Source of the DNA: Nitrospira sp.
GTDB taxonomy: Bacteria; Nitrospirota; Nitrospiria; Nitrospirales; Nitrospiraceae
Length of the DNA stretch: 64,000 nucleotides
Reading direction: 5' to 3'
Assembly: GCA_022843785.1 (NCBI GenBank)
Contig: JALHMZ010000009.1
Location: 96,931-160,930 of the forward strand
The notes under the pieces are model-generated. The model searched no databases and was not told the DNA's origin. It saw nothing but the letters and a program-made list of their open reading frames with translations. The position numbers and the translations under genes were made by a program. Each line of letters begins with the position of its first letter. Positions within the stretch are counted from its first letter, which is position 1. Positions 57,110 through 64,000 of the stretch are shown here, in pieces.

Positions 57110-57838
57110 TTAGGGAAGCACAATGGCCTGTTCCGGATAGCCAAGTTCTTTGAGCGTCGCTTCGAGGGCATCGACCATCTGCGGGGGACCGCAGAGGAAA
57201 ACGCAGGTGTCGGAACCGGGAGCCGGAAGATGCCGGCGAAGAATGTCGACCGTGACCCGTCCTGTTCCTTCCGGCCATCCGGAAGGCGGTTGTTCGAGTA
57301 CATGATGGCAGTGGAAGTTCGGGTATTCCCGCACGGCCCGGCTCCATTCTTCTCTCAGAATAATGTCCGCTTCGGTTTTATTGGCAAAAATCAGAAAGAG
57401 TTCCGCATCGATTCGCTTGGTGAGAATCCAGCGGATGATGGCAATCATCGGGGTGATGCCGGTGCCTCCCGCCACGAATCCCACTCGCTTGGCCATTCCA
57501 TCCATCCAATGGCCGCCCTGGTTCGGTCCGCTGATGAGCACCGTATCGCCGATCCGTTGATCGTGCAGGTATGCGGAGATGACACCGGTTGCATAGCGTT
57601 TCACGGTGAGGTCAAAAAAACCGGTTACCCCGGGCAGTGAGGAAGGTGTGTAGGCACGCTTCACCGATTTGCCGGCGATTGTGGCATGGACATACAGAAA
57701 GTCGCCGGGGAGCATGTCCAGCATGGCGTCGCCGGGCAGTTCGAACCGGAAGGTCTTCGTGTCATGCGTGTCGGTTTCGATCGCCGTGATCTTGTACGGA
57801 CTCGGGGTCTTGGTTTTAATGCGGGTGACGGTATCCAT
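57110..57838 (-). CDS. ferredoxin/flavodoxin-NADP reductase-like FAD/NAD(P) oxidoreductase
   Basis: 'KRAYTPSSLPG', 'FVAGGTGITPMIAIIRW', 'CVFLCGPPQMVDA'. Confidence 0.88.
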   Translation of the reverse strand: MDTVTRIKTKTPSPYKITAIETDTHDTKTFRFELPGDAMLDMLPGDFLYVHATIAGKSVKRAYTPSSLPGVTGFFDLTVKRYATGVISAYLHDQRIGDTVLISGPNQGGHWMDGMAKRVGFVAGGTGITPMIAIIRWILTKRIDAELFLIFANKTEADIILREEWSRAVREYPNFHCHHVLEQPPSGWPEGTGRVTVDILRRHLPAPGSDTCVFLCGPPQMVDALEATLKELGYPEQAIVLP

Positions 57839-58033
57839 GGCAGGTGGGGTATTTTACGAGGTTGCGTGGAGCGCGCGCAATGGAAGACTGTTCAGCGGAA
57901 AGTCGTTCGCATCGAGACGCTCTGATGTATCCAATGGGGCAGGTTTCGTGGATGATTCGCGTCTGGCTATAGCATGTCGAAAATCCAAAGAGTCCATTTC
58001 TGCTATAATCCTGCTCCACGGTGAGACTGTCCT

Positions 58034-58918
58034 ATGAAGCCTAGCCTGTCCCAACCCGGTATTCTTGCCGCACCGTTGCCTGTCGGGCGCTCGCTGGTTT
58101 TTCGGATTGCACCTGGCGCCGATGTGGCGGCAGCCTTGAAAAAGCTCGGCAAGGGCTTCTCGACGAGCTGGGGTGTCATGGGTGTGGGCGAGCCGCTCGT
58201 ACGCGCTCTTGGCCGGACGATTCCCGGACTACGTGCATTCCCCGAGATGACGGCGCCGGCCGGCCCTATTCCTTCGACCCAGCAAGCGCTGTGGATGTTT
58301 CTCCGCAACCGGGACCGCACGGCGACTTTTGACGCCACTATGGAGATTCGCTCTCTTGTCGCGGGTGCGTTCGTGCTTGAGGATGCGATGGACACCTTCC
58401 TGTACGCAGGGGGGAAAGATTTGAGCGGATACGAGGACGGTACGGAGAATCCGCGCAGGGCCGCTGCAATCGCCGCCGCGCTGATTTCCAGCGGCAAAGG
58501 CCTGGCAGGGTCGAGTTTCGTGGCGGTTCAGCGCTGGGCCCATGACCTGCAGCTCTTTCAGTCGCTGCCACGGACGCAGCGCGATGCGATCATCGGTCGG
58601 AGAGCCGACACAAACGCGGAGATCGCCACAGCGCCGGCCTCGGCGCATGTGAAACGGAGTGCCCAGGAGAGCTACGATCCACCGGCGTTCATGCTGCGCC
58701 GCTCGATGCCATGGGCCGCGGCCCACGAACAGGGGCTGGAGTTCATGGCCTATGTCGAGTCATTGGACCGGTTCGAACGGGTCCTGCGGCGCATGGCCGG
58801 CCTCGACGACGGCATTGTCGACGGCCTGTTCACCTTCTCCCGGCCTCTGACCGGCGGCTACTACTGGTGCCCGCCTGTGACTCGCGGGCGACTCAATCTT
58901 TCGTGCCTCGGTCTCTGA
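58034..58918 (+). CDS. Dyp-type peroxidase
   Basis: 'YEDGTENP' (GxxDG-like motif), 'RRSMPW', 'DRFERVLRRMAG'. Confidence 0.88.
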   Translation: MKPSLSQPGILAAPLPVGRSLVFRIAPGADVAAALKKLGKGFSTSWGVMGVGEPLVRALGRTIPGLRAFPEMTAPAGPIPSTQQALWMFLRNRDRTATFDATMEIRSLVAGAFVLEDAMDTFLYAGGKDLSGYEDGTENPRRAAAIAAALISSGKGLAGSSFVAVQRWAHDLQLFQSLPRTQRDAIIGRRADTNAEIATAPASAHVKRSAQESYDPPAFMLRRSMPWAAAHEQGLEFMAYVESLDRFERVLRRMAGLDDGIVDGLFTFSRPLTGGYYWCPPVTRGRLNLSCLGL

Positions 58919-58925
58919 TCGAACT

Positions 58926-59342
58926 ATGCAATCGATGGATGGAAAATTAGTCATTTCCGATGTCAGCGGTCCGTTTCGCGAGCCGCGAGAGCCGGTCTTT
59001 TCGTACGACTATTCGATCCAGCGCTCGACCTGGTCGACGCCGCATGGCGTGCGCGTGAAGATCTCGATCCCGGACGAACTGGACGTGCTGAAGGCGCGGC
59101 TCCTGGGTCCATCCGCGGGATCTCCCGGGCAGCAGCTGATGACCAATAAAATCCTTTCACGAACGATTGCCGATTGGAAGGTCCGGATCGCCGAGGCCGA
59201 AGGGATGTTAGCCGCGAGGCGCGATGTGATGGTGGCGCCGTTTGTCGGTCCGTTGGCGAATTTATTTGTGAAGCTCGAAGGGTTGTTTGAGGCAGATCAG
59301 GCTGCGATTCGGGAGGATATTCGGAAGCGGGTTGGAATTTAG
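58926..59342 (+). CDS. conserved hypothetical protein
   Basis: 138-aa ORF immediately downstream of the Dyp peroxidase. Confidence 0.55.
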   Translation: MQSMDGKLVISDVSGPFREPREPVFSYDYSIQRSTWSTPHGVRVKISIPDELDVLKARLLGPSAGSPGQQLMTNKILSRTIADWKVRIAEAEGMLAARRDVMVAPFVGPLANLFVKLEGLFEADQAAIREDIRKRVGI

Positions 59343-59387
59343 CTGCGCATCGCCCCTCTCACGCCCCGATGCGATCGGCGTTTCCTT

Positions 59388-60272
59388 TCAATGAGAGGAG
59401 AAGGCCTGCGGCTCGCGAACCACGGTTGCGGGTGGACGGTTCCCTAGACTCACAAGTACGTGGCGGGCTGCTGTCACCTCATGCTCAGTGGCCTGCGTCA
59501 GCCAGTGCCGGGCTTGGTCTTTATCCTTCGGTACTCCGCGCCCAAACGCATACATGACGCCCAGCACGTGCATCGCTTCTCCGTTGCCGTCTTCTGCCAG
59601 GCGTCGGAGTCCGTCAAAGGCTTTCCTGTACCAATGCGCCGATTCCGGAGCCTCCAGTCCATCCTGCTTTGCGTAAAAACGGCCGACGCGATACTGGGCA
59701 AATGCGTCGCCCTGTTCGGCCAGGCGGATATCAGGGTTGGAACTGAGTGTCGGCGATTCGACTGTGTGCTTCGCGACCGATGCATATTCTTGTGGAGGTG
59801 TCGGAGGCGGCAGAGTCGGAACTATGGGGCTGTTTGCGACAGTGGGGGGAGTTGCAGGAGGATTGACAGGGGGATTGGACGGAGTGACTTTTGATACGTG
59901 AGTTGTGCCGGGCGGTGTGGCCGACCGCTTGGCAATCGGGGCAGGCATAGACTTGGCACGCTGTGGCTCAAGTGAGCGTGCACTCGGTGATACGTTCGTC
60001 ATGGGGAGCGCAGCCTGAGAAGGAGGGACTGGTGCTGCAGCAACGGATGGTCCCGGTGGGCTACAGTTCTCTTGGATTGCTGAAGAGAGCTCCGGGCCGG
60101 TACCGACTTGGCAGTCTGTGTTGTGATTTGATGGGGCGCGCCACGCGGTGATTGCTGAGGCGCCCCAGATCACCGCGATGAGGACAAAGGACCAACGCAT
60201 CAATCGACGTCTGAATATCTGTCGATCGCTCGGAGGTACCTGTACGAGTCCAGGATAACCTTGCTTGGCCAT
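59388..60272 (-). CDS. Sel1-repeat-containing membrane-anchored protein
   Basis: TM then Pro-rich linker then 'AEQGDAFAQYRVGRFYAKQ...LAEDGNGEAMHVLGVMYAFGRGVPKDKDQARHW'. Confidence 0.8.
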   Translation of the reverse strand: MAKQGYPGLVQVPPSDRQIFRRRLMRWSFVLIAVIWGASAITAWRAPSNHNTDCQVGTGPELSSAIQENCSPPGPSVAAAPVPPSQAALPMTNVSPSARSLEPQRAKSMPAPIAKRSATPPGTTHVSKVTPSNPPVNPPATPPTVANSPIVPTLPPPTPPQEYASVAKHTVESPTLSSNPDIRLAEQGDAFAQYRVGRFYAKQDGLEAPESAHWYRKAFDGLRRLAEDGNGEAMHVLGVMYAFGRGVPKDKDQARHWLTQATEHEVTAARHVLVSLGNRPPATVVREPQAFSSH

Positions 60273-60398
60273 ATCGTATAGTCACAGGATTATTTGAAGG
60301 AAGTATATCAGGTTATTCGAGTGCTGTCTTGCGCTTGAAAGCCAAGCCGATAGGCTGTGCCATGGTGGACAAGAAATGCACGTCCAGACGAGTGTGGC

Positions 60399-61016
60399 TT
60401 AAAAAATGCGCCGGTAATGCTTGGAGTGGACGCCCGATTCATCCGCAAAGCCGAGGGCTCCGGTATCCGGGCTTCCGGTGTCGTTCAAGTCGATCCGGTA
60501 ATGGCCTCGAACTGCCTCCATCGCCACTTCAAACGGGACGGCGCCAGGATAAAGAGTGCCGGGCGCATGGGCGCCTCTGGTCAAGGTACGGATGGTATCG
60601 GCTTCCGCAAATTGCTTGTCGGAGAAAATGTAGATGTCGGCAATCGCATGGTTGCCGAGCGTATGGCCCGGGGTGGTGGCGGGGATCTGGTCGCCGAGGC
60701 TGCCGGCGAGCCGGTCCTGTTTGAGTTGTTTCAAAAGGCCGGCGATTTGACTATCCGTCGCTTGCGGCGGGACGACCAGCCCGACGGCGTTCATCTCCAG
60801 AATGATCGTCTGCATTTTGAAGATGACGGGGGCGGCGTCCGGATCTTCGATTGCCGAGACAGCGGGACCTTCGGTTCCGGCCGCCTGTTTGTTGCGCGAA
60901 CTCGGCACGATCAGCGCGACGAACAGCCACAAGCCCAACAGAATGCCGAACACCACGACCAAGGGGTGGAGGCCGGCGCGTTTGCCTTCCTGGTAAGGCC
61001 CCTGATTCTCGCTCAT
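60399..61016 (-). CDS. hypothetical membrane-anchored protein
   Basis: 205 aa, N-terminal TM; overlaps the mazG stop by 4 nt. Confidence 0.6.
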   Translation of the reverse strand: MSENQGPYQEGKRAGLHPLVVVFGILLGLWLFVALIVPSSRNKQAAGTEGPAVSAIEDPDAAPVIFKMQTIILEMNAVGLVVPPQATDSQIAGLLKQLKQDRLAGSLGDQIPATTPGHTLGNHAIADIYIFSDKQFAEADTIRTLTRGAHAPGTLYPGAVPFEVAMEAVRGHYRIDLNDTGSPDTGALGFADESGVHSKHYRRIF

Positions 61017-61915
61017 AGCGGGACGTCCTTCTGAGGGCTGGTCCGCGCCTGTTCCGGTTCAGTCTCGACAGGCCGGGCAAGTCGTTGCTTCGCTTTTTCC
61101 CATAGGAGATCCATTTCAGCCAGCGTCATGTCCGTCAGCGGCGTGCTGTTCTCCGCGGCTTGCGCTTCCACGAGGTGGAACCGGTCGATGAAGCGGTTTG
61201 TGGAGCCGCGAAGCGCTTCTTCCGGGTTGACCTTCACAAACCGCGCGAGATTCACGAGCGAGAATAGAATGTCTCCCAATTCGGATTCAATGGCGGCGTC
61301 CCTATCGGACTGGTTCGTCGCCGACTCAGTCCCGGCCGGAGTTTCCGCCAACGCTTCCTGCAGCTCACCGACTTCCTCCGCCACTTTTCCAAAGATTTGT
61401 TCGAGGCCTGCGGCGTTGTGCGGCCAATCGAATCCGACCCGTGCGGCTCTGGCTTGCGTTTGATAGGCCCGCAACAAGGCCGGCAGGGTTTTGGGCACGC
61501 CGTCCAGCGCAGACTGCGTGCCTCCGGCGGCTTCCCGCTCGGCTCGTTTGATCTGCTCCCATTGGTGCAACACTTGTTCGCCATTCGCAAGGGGGGCGGC
61601 TCCGGAGTCTGTTCCAAAGACATGGGGGTGCCGGCGGACGAGTTTATCGGCAAGTGTGTCGAGCACATCGTCAACGGTAAAGGTTCCGGCTTCAGTGGCA
61701 ATCTGGCTGTGGAAGATGACTTGCAGCAGCACGTCGCCCAGTTCTTCCCGCAGCTTCGAAGTATCGTGTTGATCGATGGTCTCCAGGACTTCGTAGGTCT
61801 CTTCCAGCAGGTAGGGCTTCAACGAGTCATGGGTCTGTTTCCGGTCCCAGGGGCACCCGTTGACGGCGCGAAGCGTCGCCATGAGGCCGACCAGTTTGGT
61901 AAATCGTTCCGACAT
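61013..61915 (-). CDS. mazG: nucleoside triphosphate pyrophosphohydrolase
   Basis: 'LRAVNGCPWDRKQTHDSLKPYLLEETYEVLE', 'LREELGDVLLQVIFHSQIA'. Confidence 0.95.
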   Translation of the reverse strand: MSERFTKLVGLMATLRAVNGCPWDRKQTHDSLKPYLLEETYEVLETIDQHDTSKLREELGDVLLQVIFHSQIATEAGTFTVDDVLDTLADKLVRRHPHVFGTDSGAAPLANGEQVLHQWEQIKRAEREAAGGTQSALDGVPKTLPALLRAYQTQARAARVGFDWPHNAAGLEQIFGKVAEEVGELQEALAETPAGTESATNQSDRDAAIESELGDILFSLVNLARFVKVNPEEALRGSTNRFIDRFHLVEAQAAENSTPLTDMTLAEMDLLWEKAKQRLARPVETEPEQARTSPQKDVPL

Positions 61916-62107
61916 AGTGCGCAACTGTATACCGAGGGCCTGTCCTGCTTCAATGGCGTCGGCTCGCCACATTTGCCATCCCTTCCTATTGAAACGGCAA
62001 TGGCCCTGGCGTATTGTCCACAAACCGAAGTGGTGTGCTATACGGACAGAATTCCGCAGATCCGGTTCTTGTGCGGATTGGCCTAAACATAGTTGGATGC
62101 CAGACAG

Positions 62108-62590
62108 ATGAAGCAGACCGTACACCTTGCTCTCTCGAATCCAAACCGTGATTGGGTCCTGAAAGAACTTGAGAAGCTCTACCTCGAGTGGACTGCATGG
62201 TTGCTTGCTGTCGCGCAGATTGAGGATCAGCCCTTCGACAAGCAGAAGCAGAGTGAAGTCTTTGCCGACGGCGAAGACAAAATGAAGACGCACGCAATTC
62301 TTCAGGCAAAGACACTCACATTCCTAAACAACAACATTGAAGGGCATGGATTCATCGAGGGGTTCGATGGGCATGGGTGCGACCGTACGGATCTACGTCT
62401 GAAGTATCGGGTAAAGCACAGACTGTACGACCTGGATCTTCTGAGAGCATCGTTACCCTATGCGAAGGTTCCAGATTCCTACTGGAAGCAGAAAGCTAAG
62501 ATGTTAATGGATAAGGTCGTTGAGAAAGGGCCGGAAGCAGGTGCGGCAATCCTCGAGAGCGCGCTTAAGAACCCACTAGGGGAAGGCTAG
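62108..62590 (+). CDS. hypothetical protein, possible integron cassette cargo
   Basis: ORF between GTTGGAT (62092) and an attC-like region. Confidence 0.55.
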   Translation: MKQTVHLALSNPNRDWVLKELEKLYLEWTAWLLAVAQIEDQPFDKQKQSEVFADGEDKMKTHAILQAKTLTFLNNNIEGHGFIEGFDGHGCDRTDLRLKYRVKHRLYDLDLLRASLPYAKVPDSYWKQKAKMLMDKVVEKGPEAGAAILESALKNPLGEG

Positions 62591-62703
62591 TAGCATCCAG
62601 TGCTTCCTGCGGACGGCCCTCCCGCTGAAGCTCGGCGTTCGGGCGAAGCTTTGCGTCCCCGAACGGCCCCGCGGCTGACGCTCGTGGCTCGGACGTGAAG
62701 CGC

Positions 62704-62788
62704 GTACCTAACCAGCGACTGCACTGGACAGTCGCTGCACATCCTCCGATTGCTCCGCGCCCGCCGGTGAGCCGCAGGGCCGTTAGGC
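62704..62788 (+). other. candidate attC-like recombination site
   Basis: ACCTAAC (RYYYAAC) ... GTTAGGC (GTTRRRY) with perfect internal inverted repeat CAGCGACTG-cactgga-CAGTCGCTG. Confidence 0.4.
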
Positions 62789-62819
62789 GCATAATCCGAG
62801 AGGTACTTGCGAATCAACC

Positions 62820-63620
62820 ATGGCGCATACAGTATTCTTTGCCTGGCAGTTGGATACGCCCTCTGACCAAAACAAGACGTTCATTTGGAATGCCTTGGAA
62901 CGTGCTACGGCGACTGCTGAAGTATCCGTTTCCCTGGAGTCCTCACCGCGGCCAGAAAGTGACACAGGTGGGGTCGCTGGTACCCCGAACATCGTTGAAA
63001 CAATCTTTAGGCGCATTCGAGACTGTGCAATATTTGTCGCGGATCTGACGTTCACGGCCAAGTCTGATTCGGGCAAGCTCAGCCCGAATCCCAACGTTTT
63101 GATTGAGCTTGGATACGCGGCGCGATCGGTAGGGTGGGAGCGAACAATCTTGGTCATAAACGAGAAGTATGGAAAGGCTAATCACCTCCCATTTGATATT
63201 CTTCAGCACAGGTGGCCAATTGAATATCGCATGTCTGAGGGCACAGCCGTTGGTGAAAGGAGATTTGCCCAACTTTCTGACGCACTGACGGCGGCGATTG
63301 CAAGTTGCCAACAGCACACACTTGAACGTGCAGAAGAGATGGCCAACTCTCTCGACACAGCGACAATCGACGTAGTCGCGCAATACGAACGGGCTGATTT
63401 CATTGACATGAGGCTGCCGGCGAAAACCATGGGCGAGGTACTGACAGGACTTGACCACATCTTGGCAATCCGCCAGCTAATTTCACTCGGTGCCCTGCGT
63501 ATTACCTATTTGCCAACCGTCGGCTACGCATGGACATATGATGGGCGACGAATGATTGAAGCTTTGAAAATGAAACAACCCCAGATTCTCGACGTGGTTC
63601 GCGACCACCGGCAACCGTGA
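62820..63620 (+). CDS. TIR-like / predicted nucleotide-binding domain protein
   Basis: 'TVFFAWQLDTPSDQNKTFIWNALERA...GTPNIVETIFRRIRDCAIFVADLTF...NPNVLIELGYAARSVGWERTILVIN'. Confidence 0.65.
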   Translation: MAHTVFFAWQLDTPSDQNKTFIWNALERATATAEVSVSLESSPRPESDTGGVAGTPNIVETIFRRIRDCAIFVADLTFTAKSDSGKLSPNPNVLIELGYAARSVGWERTILVINEKYGKANHLPFDILQHRWPIEYRMSEGTAVGERRFAQLSDALTAAIASCQQHTLERAEEMANSLDTATIDVVAQYERADFIDMRLPAKTMGEVLTGLDHILAIRQLISLGALRITYLPTVGYAWTYDGRRMIEALKMKQPQILDVVRDHRQP

Positions 63621-63899
63621 GTCCGCTAATCCATTATTCCACCGGAGCGGCGCGAATAAGAAGCATGGGGTCAGTTTGCGAGAAGACAAAGCGTCGGGAG
63701 TCATTGTTTAGGAGTGATTGCTGCACCGTCACCGGAGTGTACGCGCCGCTGTTGTGCGGAAATGAAAGAGGCCGGGGCAGAAAAATGTTTCAGGAATCAT
63801 TGAACGCTCATACGAAGCCGCTGGCTATTGTGTTTCTGCCGCTCGGTCTTTAACTTACCTGTCTGGGGCAGAAAAAGGTTCCAGTGTGCATTCAAGATC

Positions 63900-64000
63900 C
63901 TAGCGCAACAGTTGGTGAAAAGCATGAGCTGGGCTGTGCCAGTTCAGAATTTTCCGTGGCCGATCGTTGAACATGGCCTGCACCCGCTTGATCTCCGCGC
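63900..64000 (-). mobile_element. C-terminus of IS30-like transposase, truncated by the window end
   Basis: Reverse translation: AEIKRVQAMFNDRPRKILNWHSPAHAFHQLLR*, typical of the IS30/integrase-core C-terminus. Confidence 0.75.

Noticed and set aside
58034-59342. Encapsulin-Dyp peroxidase nanocompartment
   Set aside because: The gene after the Dyp peroxidase (138 aa) does not resemble an encapsulin shell protein and no shell gene is nearby

Overview
The window is a 64 kb bacterial chromosomal segment. Gene content and style suggest Nitrospira or a relative (inference, not verified). The flanks are mostly ordinary metabolism: fumC, tex, sthA, a pyruvate carboxylase-type pair, hemE-hemH-hemY, a Dyp peroxidase and mazG. 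The centre, about 13.6-45.9 kb and almost all on the + strand, is a large accessory locus. It combines (i) a type II secretion / type IV pilus-like machine: GspF, several pseudopilins or pilins, a PilGHI-like ABC trio, a secretin with a C-terminal cohesin-like domain, GspE and PilM/N/O/P-like proteins; and (ii) three very large Sec-signal-bearing RHS/YD proteins. Two of these carry an SpvB-like N-terminus and FG-GAP repeats, as in TcB. One is a fused TcB-TcC-like cocoon (2191 aa). The other pair is a split version (TcB-like with four FN3 domains, and TcC-like) separated by a secreted phage-tail-collar protein. No TcA is present. A recurring inverted-repeat motif (ATCCC...GGGATTG) lies upstream of at least five genes of this locus, which suggests one regulon. 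My leading hypothesis is a dedicated T2SS/T4P-like exporter for Tc-like RHS cocoons. Other points of note are near-identical 198-bp and 321-bp intragenic repeats, dispersed palindromic/MITE-like repeats, a REP-associated transposase with inverted ends, a possible lone integron cassette beside a TIR-like gene near the right end, and a lipoprotein Tpx lacking the usual resolving cysteine. Calls rest on reading the supplied sequence and translations; no database search was run.
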